Below, in pieces: positions 18,301 to 27,217 of a DNA stretch of 64,000 bases; position 1 is the stretch's first letter; each line of letters starts with the position of its first letter. Below the pieces are notes generated by a model, which did not search any database, was not told where the DNA came from, and worked only from the letters and a program-made list of their open reading frames with translations. The position numbers and the translations under genes were made by a program. Source of the stretch: Psychrobacter urativorans (GTDB taxonomy: Bacteria > Pseudomonadota > Gammaproteobacteria > Pseudomonadales > Moraxellaceae); the NCBI RefSeq assembly GCF_904846695.1, contig NZ_CAJHBR010000002.1, positions 62,001 through 126,000 on the forward strand, given 5' to 3'.

Positions 18301-20134
18301 GCATCCAGATTGACTGCTCTGGTAGATCAAACTCATAAGTTTGCGCTGAGATGACTGATACCCCAAAGTTCTCTAATACTGGTAACACTTTCGACAAGAT
18401 TACTGGTTGTTGACGGCCATATAGTTTTAGATGCAGCTGATTACTAGCGTCGCCCGTTGACTTATACAAATGCCATAGCATTGGGGATTCATCATTTAAG
18501 CCCGCTAAGCGCTTAGTATCTTCGACTGCTGTTCTAGCATCAAAACGTTCTTGGTAAGCCGCAGGAATATAGTTTAAAAAACGGCGCTGTAACGCATTAG
18601 CCTGCTGTTCACCGACATTATCGAGCATCACTTGCTGATAATTATCTTGCCATGACTCCATCAATGCTGATAGCTCAACCTCTAGGTCACTATTGTCAAC
18701 AGTATTAACTTCCCCTGGCACTGTGCGTACATGCACATGAACACGGGCGTGCTCAGACTCATTAAACTCAGTAGTGAAGCCTGATGAAGTGCCACCATAA
18801 GCCGCTTCTAATACTTTTTGAACTTTTATTCGTAACTCAGTATTGAATTTATCACGTGGTATATATACCAAACAGGAAACAAAACGTTGGTAATGATCTA
18901 CTCGGCTAAATAGGCGTAGACTTTTGCTATCCTGCAATTGGCTAATACCATAAACAATAGGATATAGCTCTTCAACGCTGGCTTGGAATAAGTCATCACG
19001 TGGCAAAGTATTGATCACATGCATCATTTTATGATGAGCATGTCCATTACGTGGTAGATCTGACATCGCCATGATCTTGTTAGCTTTTTCACGCAATAGT
19101 GGGATTTGTTTTACCGTAAGCTGATAGGCCTGTGAGGTCAAAAGCCCTATAAAGCGATATTCACCAATTAACTTACCTTGGTCATCAAACTTATGGATAC
19201 CCAAAAAGTCCATATATACCGAACGATGAATCGGTGATACACGGCTTGATTTAGAGAGCATCAATACTCGTGGCTCAGTTAGCAGCTGTTTTAAATTAGC
19301 AGGTAATTGATGAAAGCTATCAGAGATCTTATCTTCATCAGCGCCACGTAATAATCCCAAGCCACTATTGCCAATAGCAAACAGCTCTAGGTCAGCGCCT
19401 TGTTCATTATCTTGCCCTTCTAGACGATACTCTCTAAATCCTAAGAATATAAAGTGATCATCAGATATCCAGTCTAGAAATGCTTGGATTTCTTGCTTAG
19501 AATAGAACAACTCTGGTAAAGCTTGCTTAGTCAACTCGGCTTTGATAGTGGCTAACTGCGACTGCATTTGCTCCCAATCACCGACTACGACATCTAAAGT
19601 GTCTACTTTTTCTAATAATAATTTATGTAGTATCACTAATTCATCGTCATCCTGATAAGCAATCTCAAAATGGATCAACGACATATGCGAAGTACCACTC
19701 TCAGGCGCGCTATCAATTTGAGTGATATGCCCTTCTTCATCACGTTTCACACTGACAATAGTGTTGTATATACGATGCACGTCGATACCTTGATCCTCAA
19801 GGCTCATCAGTAAACTATCTACCAAAAACGGTCGATCATAAGCTACTATTTGCACTACAGTATGCGAACTATGAAAATGCTGTTCCTCAGCAATAGGATT
19901 TAAAATAGCCAATTGCGGCTTGCTGCCGTCATAAGCTTTGAGTAAAGTAAAATGGTGTAGACCCATCCCTGCTAAATCTACATCACTAATATCATCCGCA
20001 ATCTCGTTATGTAATGGTCGATAGTAGCTCTGCAAAAAATAATCAACTAGCAATTTATCTTTTTGTACGTAGCTGGTAGCAATAGTACTTATTTGACTAA
20101 TACGTTCCGCTGAGATATTAAGTGAGTTGGGCAT
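15302..20134 (-). CDS. gdhB: NAD-specific glutamate dehydrogenase (large, about 180 kDa type)
   Basis: This enzyme deaminates glutamate to 2-oxoglutarate with NAD and is mainly catabolic, used when amino acids serve as carbon source. With 1610 residues it matches the large bacterial GDH class (Streptomyces, Pseudomonas, Psychrobacter). The long N-terminal half holds regulatory ACT-like segments. The catalytic core lies around residues 790-1200, with MRGGKAARGGLRWSDR, then KAQMVKNAVIVPVGSKGGF carrying the likely catalytic lysine, and VVGIGDMSGDVFGNG for nucleotide binding. ATG 20134 is supported by AAGGAC 8 bases before it. It is monocistronic. An 800-bp region upstream separates it from the divergent purD. 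Confidence 0.93.
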   Translation of the reverse strand: MPNSLNISAERISQISTIATSYVQKDKLLVDYFLQSYYRPLHNEIADDISDVDLAGMGLHHFTLLKAYDGSKPQLAILNPIAEEQHFHSSHTVVQIVAYDRPFLVDSLLMSLEDQGIDVHRIYNTIVSVKRDEEGHITQIDSAPESGTSHMSLIHFEIAYQDDDELVILHKLLLEKVDTLDVVVGDWEQMQSQLATIKAELTKQALPELFYSKQEIQAFLDWISDDHFIFLGFREYRLEGQDNEQGADLELFAIGNSGLGLLRGADEDKISDSFHQLPANLKQLLTEPRVLMLSKSSRVSPIHRSVYMDFLGIHKFDDQGKLIGEYRFIGLLTSQAYQLTVKQIPLLREKANKIMAMSDLPRNGHAHHKMMHVINTLPRDDLFQASVEELYPIVYGISQLQDSKSLRLFSRVDHYQRFVSCLVYIPRDKFNTELRIKVQKVLEAAYGGTSSGFTTEFNESEHARVHVHVRTVPGEVNTVDNSDLEVELSALMESWQDNYQQVMLDNVGEQQANALQRRFLNYIPAAYQERFDARTAVEDTKRLAGLNDESPMLWHLYKSTGDASNQLHLKLYGRQQPVILSKVLPVLENFGVSVISAQTYEFDLPEQSIWMQEYELNLEHVDTIDMRVVRAQFEDSLKEIWAGRVESDSFNELILTTKLDTYEVVILRALSSYMRQARAPFSSAYVQQTLVKYSAISVALVSLFDARMNPKYDEHDSSIRTEKVTEIQQQLTAALVEVDSLDEDRILRWYLDLINAMIRTNFYQTDSDGQRKDRLSFKFLAADIPNLPKPKLMFEIFVYSPRVEAVHMRGGKAARGGLRWSDRMEDFRTEVLGLVKAQMVKNAVIVPVGSKGGFIVKTKTIADGREAFQAEGIACYQTFLRGMLDVTDNIIDGNIVPPANTVRHDEDDPYLVVAADKGTASFSDIANAISTEYNFWLDDAFASGGSVGYDHKAMGITARGGWESVKRHFRMRGMDIQNRDDFTVVGIGDMSGDVFGNGMLQSTHTKLVAAFNHLHIFIDPNPNTEDSYAERERLFNTPRSTWDDYEKSLISQGGGVFSRNDKTIAISAEMKQLFDISADSLAPNDFISALLRAPVDLIWNGGIGTYVKSANESHADVGDRANDALRVDGGELRTAVVGEGGNLGFTQQGRIEYAQTGGRIYTDAIDNSGGVNCSDHEVNIKILLGKVVEQGDMTLKQRNELLESMTDTVAQLVLRQNYLQPQAIELSHLRAAANLSDHQRFIQLLESEQRLDRAIEYLPADEEIARRQKAGTGLTNPELAVVMAYGKMWIYDSLLLSDLPDDPYFVNELRKYFPDELVGRFFGEMTEHRLHREIISTYLTNSVVNRLGIEALFRLYEETGQTIDTIIRAYAITRDVFEVSTAWKMLEALDNKVDAKLLLNLELRLRDALERGVVWFINAFGQELQVTDMIDRFVGSVNKLTKIGGFIEQQYAQYLQEDTASLTKDGLSDKDAALFAMLAYHVDALDAALLAEQYERPVDEIASLYFEAYRVLQLDWMMDNIATLPQQDYWDRRARHALVNELSRSLRMLMDALLSQPDAKQAFSDWKSRHQAQLESVTIEMQKLDGNDEQAISLSALSVLMSELSGIVTK

Positions 20135-20934
20135 AACAATTGTCCTTGTTATAATTTATTAATTTATTTTTGGGTTAATATGAATAATGCTGTCCATGCT
20201 CATAATTCATAGCTTTGTTTTACTCAAGCCTAATTATTGCTCAAGAATATTGTTAGTTATTCTTAGACAATTGTTTAGAATCAAGCCTCATTTTCTCTAT
20301 CTTTCTACTAACTATCGTTACCTTGTTGCTGCTCGAACTTTTATCTGGTTATTATTGAGTAGAGATTATTATGATGCTGCCTCTAAAGTGTAACCCAGCT
20401 ATTGCCATAGCTGACGCTTACAACATCATTTCATGAATAAGCTTTACTCTCATAACCTTTATTAATGAGACTGCTCTTAAAGAGAATTTTGCTAAAAAAA
20501 TAAGGGGTATTTGCTAATATTGTCGTTTATAACGCAATGCAAAAACCCACTTAGATAAAGCCTAACCTATATCACCGTTTTATGCTACGCCTAGTCATTT
20601 ATTAATAACAAAGTAGTCGCATTATCTGTTTTTCACGCGTTTCAACATCATACAATGTAGATATTATGCTTAATGCCTTAAACTTATTGCTATTACACGC
20701 TTGCCTACGAATACACATAGTAATTGAGATCAGTTTTTTGCTAGAATACGCCAAGCTGATTAGCGGCAACTCTCTATGGTAACCTGAGAAGCCATCGATT
20801 TTGGCATAATGACATAATTATAAGAAAGCTCGACATTTTAATACGTAATATCTTAATAGTTTAGAATTTTAGAACTCAGCATTTAAACACTTAAATACCC
20901 AGTAGTTAAACTCTCAGCATTAAGGGCAAAACGC
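20135..20934. other. 800-bp divergent intergenic region, gdhB / purD
   Basis: This is AT-rich sequence between two divergent genes, where promoters for both must lie. A 68-codon open frame at 20187-20393 has no ribosome site and no family resemblance, and I do not count it as a gene. No tRNA-like, riboswitch-like or transposase-like sequence is evident. Confidence 0.5.
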
Positions 20935-22287
20935 ATGATGAATATTTTGATAATTGGCGCAGGTGGACGTGAACACGCTTTAGCATGGCAATGTGCCAAA
21001 GATGACAAGGTACAACGAGTTTATGTGACCCCAGGTAATGCAGGTACTGCCCTTGAGCCAAAATGTGAGAATGTCATTTTAGAAACTGCCGCTAGTGACT
21101 CAATTGCTGGCGAGCACAGTGCTGTTATTGAGTTTTGTCAAAATAATGCTATTGATATGGTTATTGTCGGCCCAGAAGCTCCGCTAGTTACAGGTGTAGT
21201 AGACGCTTGCCGTGCTGCCGGAATCAAGGCTTGGGGGCCAAGTGCTTATTGTGCGCAATTAGAAGGCTCTAAAACTTTTGCTAAAGAGTTTATGGAACAG
21301 AACAATATTCCCACTGCGGCTTATCAAGGTTTTACTGATCCCGTAGCGGCCAAAGCTTACGTCGATCAGCAAGGTGCTCCTATTGTGATAAAGGCCGATG
21401 GACTCGCAGCTGGCAAGGGCGTCATTGTTGCTGAGACCGTCGAGCAGGCACATCAAGCTATCGATGACATGCTAGCTGACAATAAGTTTGGTGATGCTGG
21501 CAGCTGTGTGGTGATTGAGCAGTTCTTAATTGGCGAAGAGGCCAGTTTTATTTGTATGATTGATGGCAATAACATTCTGCCAATGGCTACTAGCCAAGAT
21601 CATAAACGAGCCTTTGAGGGTGATACTGGACCAAATACTGGCGGCATGGGTGCTTACTCTCCAGCGCCAGTAGTTACTGACGAAGTGCATGATAAAGTCA
21701 TGGCGCAAGTTATTCAGCCAGTGGTCGATGCTATGAATGCTGCCGGTCATCCTTATACTGGGTTTTTGTATGCCGGTCTGATGATTGATGACGCTGGTGA
21801 CCCATCGATTATTGAGTTTAACTGTCGATTAGGCGATCCTGAAACTCAACCTATCTTGATGCGTTTACAGTCATCGATGGTTGACTTAGTGACTCAAGGG
21901 CTGGCAGGTGAATTACCTAGTCAAGCAAAATGGGACCCGCGCCCCGCTCTAGGTATTGTGGTTGCTTCCAAAGGTTATCCTGAAAGCGCTTCTAAAGGTG
22001 ATGTGATATCAGGATTACCCAAGCTTGTGGATGCCGATATTCCAGCAGTAAAAGTTTTTCATGCAGGCACGACTTTTTCTGACAATAGCCAAACCATAAA
22101 TAATGATGATGTTAATAGCAAAGAGATAACGACTAATGGCGGGCGTGTATTATGCGTCACTGCACTTGCGGATAGTATCTCAGAGGCTCAGCAAGCAGCC
22201 TTAATGGTCACTGGAGCGATTAGTTTTGACGGTGCGCACTATCGTCGCGATATTGGTCATCATGCTATTGCCCGTGAGCTTGTGTAG
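20935..22287 (+). CDS. purD: Phosphoribosylamine-glycine ligase (GAR synthetase)
   Basis: This is the second step of purine synthesis, joining glycine to phosphoribosylamine with ATP. It is an ATP-grasp protein. The N-terminal domain begins ILIIGAGGREHALAW. The ATP-grasp core shows VIKADGLAAGKGVIVAET, EEASFICMIDG, the conserved DHKRAFEGDTGPNTGGMGAYSPAP and IIEFNCRLGDPETQ, which binds metal. At 450 residues it is slightly longer than the usual 425-430, because of a polar insertion around residues 378-402 before the final domain. Two ATGs are adjacent at 20935 and 20938. purH is not next to it in this window. An ABC1 kinase follows 270 bases later. Confidence 0.95.
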   Translation: MMNILIIGAGGREHALAWQCAKDDKVQRVYVTPGNAGTALEPKCENVILETAASDSIAGEHSAVIEFCQNNAIDMVIVGPEAPLVTGVVDACRAAGIKAWGPSAYCAQLEGSKTFAKEFMEQNNIPTAAYQGFTDPVAAKAYVDQQGAPIVIKADGLAAGKGVIVAETVEQAHQAIDDMLADNKFGDAGSCVVIEQFLIGEEASFICMIDGNNILPMATSQDHKRAFEGDTGPNTGGMGAYSPAPVVTDEVHDKVMAQVIQPVVDAMNAAGHPYTGFLYAGLMIDDAGDPSIIEFNCRLGDPETQPILMRLQSSMVDLVTQGLAGELPSQAKWDPRPALGIVVASKGYPESASKGDVISGLPKLVDADIPAVKVFHAGTTFSDNSQTINNDDVNSKEITTNGGRVLCVTALADSISEAQQAALMVTGAISFDGAHYRRDIGHHAIARELV

Positions 22288-22557
22288 TTCACTAGCAAAA
22301 CAATACTGCTGCTTTAGTGAAGTAAGTGGCGAATCAAAGCGTCTTTTATGGCCAAGAGGTATTGAAATTAAATAAGTAGACACCGCTAGATTATCAGTGC
22401 TTAACAGTATTATTTTAAAGCCTGTTGAGCACTTGTTACCTTCGGTCAATCTATGGCATTTAGTGTGATACAATTTTGTATATTGGCGTCATCGCTCCCT
22501 TGTATTGTGAGTCTCTGACCCACAAATCATTCTTACTCTGACAAATACCTTATACTT

Positions 22558-23958
22558 ATGGCAAATGATACGTCTAAACCTACTGATAATAAGCAGTCCA
22601 TCGATAGCCTGAAAACTTCAGGGTTTGAACGTCGCATGTCGATTGCTAAAACCTCCTTAAACATCGGGCGACGCTGGGCAGGTAACAGCGTTTCGGGAAT
22701 GTTTTTGGATAAAAAAGCCCGTTCAGCACGTAACCAAGTGTTTATGGAAGCGCAGGCAAATTATGTGGCTCAAGAGCTAGGTAAATTAAAAGGCTCAGTA
22801 GTCAAGATAGGTCAAATGCTAGCTATGTATGGCGAGCATGTGCTGCCCCCTGAAATCACTCGTGCTCTGCAAACTCTCAATGATGATACTGCTATTTTGG
22901 CATGGCCAAAAATTGAGCAAACGTTACGTCGTACTCTGGGGAGTAAACTCGATGAGCTTGAAGTTAACCACACGCCTATCGGTACTGCTTCTCTTGCTCA
23001 AGTACATCGTGCAACCGTCATTGCAACAGGTGAAGATGTTGTTTTAAAGATTCAATATCCAGGTGTTGCCGATGCTATTGATTCTGACTTAGCGCTGTTT
23101 AGGCGTCTATTAAAAGTCAGTAATGCTGTGCCACAGACCCGAGCGCTGGATACTTGGTTTGAAGAGATTCGCGACTTACTACATGTGGAAGTTGATTATA
23201 CGATTGAAGCTGCTACTACAGAACGTTTTTATCAACGTTTAGCAAATGATCCGCGATACTCAGTACCAAAAATTAATCGGGATTATTCTAGTAAGTATCT
23301 TTTGTGTATGAGCTATGAGGCTGGCGTATCAGTAGCTTCAGAAACTCTGAAACTTCTGCCTAATGAGCGTCGCAGTGCTATTGGTCAAGCGGCGATAGAA
23401 ATCATGATGCAAGAAATTTTTGTCTGGGGTGAGATGCAAACGGATCCAAATTTTGGTAATTATTTAGTGCGTATTGCTGATGAGAATGACCCTCAAGCGC
23501 AAGATAAGCTAGTATTATTAGACTTTGGGGCGATACGTCAGTTCGACACTCAACTTCTGACTATTGCACATGGCCTACTACGTGCCGGCTACCATCATGA
23601 TCATCAAGCTATGAGAACGGCGATGACTGGTTATGACTTCTTCGACAGTATGAGTGACAAAGTAAGCTCTGATATTGCCACGTTATTTTTACTAGCGACT
23701 GAGCCGTTTAGTAATCCTGACACTAACCCTGATATTCCCTCTAACTGTTTAGACCATAGTAAACGTTATATTTGGGCTAATAGTAAGTTACATTCTCGAA
23801 TTTCAGCAAGAGCTCAACGTGCTATGCAATCATTTGAGTTTAATCTACCACCAAAAGAGTTTATGTTTATTAGTCGAAAGTTCATCGGTGCTTATACTTT
23901 TCTAACGGTACTTGATGCACACACTGATTCAAACAAGTTAGTTAAACCTTTTTTATAG
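22558..23958 (+). CDS. ABC1/AarF (UbiB-like) atypical kinase
   Basis: This is a member of the ABC1/ADCK/UbiB family of protein-kinase-like ATPases, with 466 residues. The hallmark KxGQ segment is present as KLKGSVVKIGQMLAMYGEHVLPPEI, followed by an Ala-rich loop region (TPIGTASLAQVHRA) in place of a classical P-loop. VVLKIQYPGV carries the ATP-binding lysine, and the metal-binding motif appears as LVLLDFGAIR. There is no C-terminal transmembrane pair like that of true UbiB, and the gene is not next to ubiE or ubiJ. It is therefore more likely a paralog than the ubiquinone gene itself; its substrate is unknown. The ATG lacks a strong ribosome site. A clear terminator follows 29 bases after the stop. 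Confidence 0.85.
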   Translation: MANDTSKPTDNKQSIDSLKTSGFERRMSIAKTSLNIGRRWAGNSVSGMFLDKKARSARNQVFMEAQANYVAQELGKLKGSVVKIGQMLAMYGEHVLPPEITRALQTLNDDTAILAWPKIEQTLRRTLGSKLDELEVNHTPIGTASLAQVHRATVIATGEDVVLKIQYPGVADAIDSDLALFRRLLKVSNAVPQTRALDTWFEEIRDLLHVEVDYTIEAATTERFYQRLANDPRYSVPKINRDYSSKYLLCMSYEAGVSVASETLKLLPNERRSAIGQAAIEIMMQEIFVWGEMQTDPNFGNYLVRIADENDPQAQDKLVLLDFGAIRQFDTQLLTIAHGLLRAGYHHDHQAMRTAMTGYDFFDSMSDKVSSDIATLFLLATEPFSNPDTNPDIPSNCLDHSKRYIWANSKLHSRISARAQRAMQSFEFNLPPKEFMFISRKFIGAYTFLTVLDAHTDSNKLVKPFL

Positions 23959-23987
23959 TTAAATACCATATTGTTCACTGAATTTCG

Positions 23988-24016
23988 CCGTTCCTCCTTT
24001 TGGAACGGTTTTTTTT
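23988..24016 (+). terminator. Rho-independent terminator after the ABC1 kinase
   Basis: A perfect seven-base stem CCGTTCC/GGAACGG with a seven-base loop is followed by eight T residues. Confidence 0.93.
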
Positions 24017-24030
24017 GAGGTTATTTTATT

Positions 24031-24153
24031 TACTTAGGCTATTTTTTATAGCAATTATCTTAATATCTTTACATTGTTGGGATTATAAAATCATCTTACG
24101 TTTTAGAAAAGTCACCTTATTTTAAGTGCGTTTATTCTACTTAGGCTATTTTT
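24031..24153 (+). repeat. Pair of direct repeats TACTTAGGCTATTTT
   Basis: Copies at 24031-24045 and 24138-24152 are identical over 15 bases and 107 bp apart. A third copy lies at 35907-35921, next to a transposase remnant, which suggests an end sequence or short mobile or repeated element. Confidence 0.75.
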
Positions 24154-24370
24154 GGTCGAACTTCCTTGCAATTCATTCATCGAATAGCTTGCAATACTAT
24201 ATTTTATAATTAATGCTTAGAGCTAAAGCTTAGCTACTATCGCTAACTGCACTATAAAATTAGTTTGGTTAATCAGGCTATATTTGTCTTTTGATAAGCG
24301 CGTGCTATTATAACTGCTGTTATTATCTGATGACACTTTCTATCTTAACTATGAGGATATTCTCAGCTAT

Positions 24371-24559
24371 ATGACCACCACACCTGAAATTTTGCCTAAA
24401 ACTTATCCTTGTCCGCGCTGCGGTACTAAAACGGCATGGCAAGGCAACACTTCAAAGCCGTTTTGTAGTGAGCGTTGTAAGCTTATTGATCTAGGGGCTT
24501 GGGCCAGTGAAGAATATACCCTACCTGCAGAAGCTACCCCGTTTTCTGATGAGCTTTAA
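24371..24559 (+). CDS. yacG: DNA gyrase inhibitor / zinc protein YacG
   Basis: This 62-residue zinc-binding protein is of the YacG family, which in E. coli binds GyrB and inhibits gyrase. The zinc ligands are CPRC (C14, C17) and the later pair in [12 protein letters not shown], followed by the family-typical W-A-S-E-E-Y. The size is typical. It usually neighbours coaE and pilus genes; here it stands before argD, 108 bases apart, so its usual context is lost. A GAGGA sequence lies about a dozen bases before the ATG. Confidence 0.92.
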   Translation: MTTTPEILPKTYPCPRCGTKTAWQGNTSKPFCSERCKLIDLGAWASEEYTLPAEATPFSDEL

Positions 24560-24667
24560 CTCGCTTGCTGTAAATAGAGTAATGCCCTACCGTTCATAAC
24601 TGTGCTTATATTAGCAGCTATTTTATCCCTCTAATAATCTAATGTTTTTCATCACAAGGATGTTTGT

Positions 24668-25849
24668 ATGTCAGCGACTTACCTGATGCCCACTTATAAT
24701 CGTCAGCCAATCAGCTTTACTCGTGGTGCGGGCAGCTGGCTCTACACTCAGAACGATACTCCCTATCTAGATGCGCTGACTGGTATCGCGGTATGTGGCT
24801 TAGGCCATTGTCATCCGCAAGTGACAGAGGCCATTCAGCAGCAAGCGGCAACCCTTATTCATACTAGCAACTTATTCGGCATTGACTGGCAAGAGCGCGC
24901 TGGTGAATCCTTATGTGTTGCCGCGCAAATGGACAGCGTGTTCTTCGCTAATAGCGGCGCAGAAGCTAATGAAGCTGCACTCAAAATGGCGCGACTTTAT
25001 GCTTATAACAAAGGTTTTAAGCAGTCTAAAGTAATCGTTATGGAGCAGTCATTCCATGGCCGTACTTTGCTATCACTGTCAGCAACTGCCAACCCTAAAG
25101 CGCGCGAAGGTTTTTTTACTTTAGATGATGACTTTATTCGTATACCTTTTGGTGATATAGCAGCTGTCGAGCAAGCCGCTATTGACCACGATGATATCTG
25201 TGCCATATTTGTTGAGCCTATCCAAGGTGAAGGCGGACTCAATACTGCTGCTAATGGCTTTAAGTATTTAGAACAACTGCAAGCAGCTTGTGATAATCAT
25301 GACTGGCTATTTATGATCGATGAAGTACAGACTGGTAATGGCCGTACTGGTAAATACTTTGCTTACCAGCATAGTAACGCTCGTCCTGATGTGTTGACTA
25401 CTGCCAAAGGTTTAGGTAACGGTTTCCCAGTAGGTGCTTGTATGGTTCGTGGGCGCGCAAACGGATTATTTGGTGCTGGTAGTCACGGCTCTACTTATGG
25501 CGGTACACCACTAGCTAGTCGCGTTGTGCATAGCGTATATGAAGTATTACACACTACTGACATCATGCAAAACTCAGTAACTGAAGGTCAGTTTATCCGC
25601 GATAATATCACCACTGAGTTAAAACAGTATGGGGTTAGTAGTCGCGGTACTGGTACTATGATAGGCATCGTGCTGCCCGAAACTATGGATTGCAGTCAGC
25701 TTGTTGACTTGGCTCGTGATGAGCAGCAGCTAATTATCAATGTCACTGGCGGCCATGTTATACGTCTGCTACCGACTCTGAATATTCGTCGTGACGAGAG
25801 CGAGCAAGTGGTTGAGCGTTTGCTTAGTTTATTAAAGCCACTCCTATAA
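24668..25849 (+). CDS. argD: Acetylornithine aminotransferase
   Basis: This is a PLP enzyme of class III that transaminates N-acetylglutamate semialdehyde in arginine synthesis, and often also succinyl-diaminopimelate in lysine synthesis. It has 393 residues, the usual length. Motifs are FFANSGAEANEAALKMAR (PLP phosphate region), IFVEPIQGEGG, MIDEVQTGNGRTG with the conserved aspartate, and TTAKGLGNGFPVGA with the PLP lysine. AAGGA precedes the ATG. It ends at a terminator shared with the convergent LysR gene. GABA or ornithine aminotransferases are close relatives, but length and motifs favour ArgD. Confidence 0.92.
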   Translation: MSATYLMPTYNRQPISFTRGAGSWLYTQNDTPYLDALTGIAVCGLGHCHPQVTEAIQQQAATLIHTSNLFGIDWQERAGESLCVAAQMDSVFFANSGAEANEAALKMARLYAYNKGFKQSKVIVMEQSFHGRTLLSLSATANPKAREGFFTLDDDFIRIPFGDIAAVEQAAIDHDDICAIFVEPIQGEGGLNTAANGFKYLEQLQAACDNHDWLFMIDEVQTGNGRTGKYFAYQHSNARPDVLTTAKGLGNGFPVGACMVRGRANGLFGAGSHGSTYGGTPLASRVVHSVYEVLHTTDIMQNSVTEGQFIRDNITTELKQYGVSSRGTGTMIGIVLPETMDCSQLVDLARDEQQLIINVTGGHVIRLLPTLNIRRDESEQVVERLLSLLKPLL

Positions 25850-26016
25850 ATAAAGCGTTTACAGCCGACAATGCTAAGCTTACTTATTATCAAACTCAGC
25901 TAGTAGCTAAAGCTTACTATCAAACATCTGTAGTCAATCGTCATAGTAAAACTGGTTAACAAACATCAGTAACCGTGTCAGTATCAATATTAGAACCCAT
26001 TACAAAAAGTCAGTAT

Positions 26017-26056
26017 AAAAAAAGCCTATAGATAATTACTATCTACAGGCTTTTTT
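26017..26056. terminator. Bidirectional terminator, argD / LysR gene
   Basis: AAAAAAGCCT-TAGATA pairs with TATCTA-AGGCTTTTTT around a short loop, with one mismatch. Runs of A and T on both sides allow termination in either direction. Confidence 0.88.
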
Positions 26057-26084
26057 GCTAAGTAAACTATTGAACCTGCGTCAC

Positions 26085-26984
26085 TTAACTAGCATGAAAA
26101 TACTTTTTTAATACTTCTAAACAGCGAGTGATTTTGGCAGGTTGCTGATCACGATTGAGAGTAACCGCATAAAGCACAAAACTAGGTAACTGATAGCCAG
26201 TTAATACTTCAACTAACTCACCACTTTCTAATTCTTTTTTGATATCCATTTCCATCATTCTCACTAAACCATGACCCTCTCTAGCCAAAGTAGTCGCCAT
26301 AAACACATTATTAGTATGGATACGTGACGTCATCTTAATACGAGTCTTTTTACCAGTTTCAGTCTGCGCCATATCAACTTGGTTAGTATCTTTCATAATA
26401 TCGATACAGATAAGCTGATGGTCGTTTAAATCTTTTGGCGTCTCTATCTTATTATGATTACGCAAATATTGCGGTGAGGCAACTAGTAGCTGGCGTACAT
26501 CAGTTAAAGGATGACTGCTTAACGTTGAATCATTGATACTAGGGCTCATACGAATAGCAATATCAATGCGTTCATCAATCATATCTATGTAGCGATTATC
26601 TGCTAGATAGGTAATGCTTAAATCATCATGCGCCGCCATCCAAGTCGATAACGCTGGCAAAATATGATTAACCCCTAACTCAGGAGTAGTCGAAATGCGT
26701 AAACTGCCAGCCAACTCATCACGCAACTGATTGACTTTGATACGCCCTTGTTCTGCGGCGCTGACCACATCCTTTGCCGCCTCATAAAAGCTCTCACCCG
26801 CTTCTGTTAAGCTGAGTTTACGAGTTGAGCGATGCAATAGCACTACGCCCAGATCATTCTCTAACGAGCGAATCTGCTGACTAACGGCACTAGTAGTAAT
26901 GCCAAGTTCACGAGCTGAGCCACTAAAAGAGCCGTGTCCGACTACACTGGCGAACACGGCCATACCACGTAAATTATCTAACAT
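26085..26984 (-). CDS. LysR-family transcriptional regulator
   Basis: This 299-residue protein has an N-terminal winged helix-turn-helix (about residues 3-62, with GSFSGSARELGITTSAVSQQ and LLHRSTRKLSLTEAG). A periplasmic-binding-protein-like effector domain fills residues 90-295. It belongs to the CrgA/AaeR-like subgroup by general look. The ligand is unknown. No divergent partner lies directly upstream; dnaX is the next gene on the same strand, 233 bases away, so no target can be inferred from position. AGGTGA precedes the ATG. Confidence 0.9.
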   Translation of the reverse strand: MLDNLRGMAVFASVVGHGSFSGSARELGITTSAVSQQIRSLENDLGVVLLHRSTRKLSLTEAGESFYEAAKDVVSAAEQGRIKVNQLRDELAGSLRISTTPELGVNHILPALSTWMAAHDDLSITYLADNRYIDMIDERIDIAIRMSPSINDSTLSSHPLTDVRQLLVASPQYLRNHNKIETPKDLNDHQLICIDIMKDTNQVDMAQTETGKKTRIKMTSRIHTNNVFMATTLAREGHGLVRMMEMDIKKELESGELVEVLTGYQLPSFVLYAVTLNRDQQPAKITRCLEVLKKYFHAS

Positions 26985-27217
26985 AATGTCACCTGAGCTA
27001 TTTTTTAGTATTTAATATAACTTAACCATTATAGCCGAATTTTATTCTGCACACCTATTTTAAATATATCTAGGAAGTACAATAAATAATTTTGCAATGA
27101 TAAAAATACATATTAATCAACAAGATAGCTTAAGAATAAAATATTATGATATCTAGTACTGAAATATTAGCGATATAAATACTATATAACAACACTTCCA
27201 ATAACATCAGTGACTAT

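Larger units (their letters stand above)
23959..24370. other. Intergenic region with repeated 15-mers before yacG
   Basis: Besides the terminator at 23988, this stretch holds two direct copies of TACTTAGGCTATTTT, at 24031 and 24138. No open frame is convincing. Confidence 0.5.

Noticed and set aside
20187..20393. 68-codon open frame between gdhB and purD
   Set aside because: It lacks a ribosome site, has no family-like motif, and is hydrophobic by chance in AT-rich sequence.
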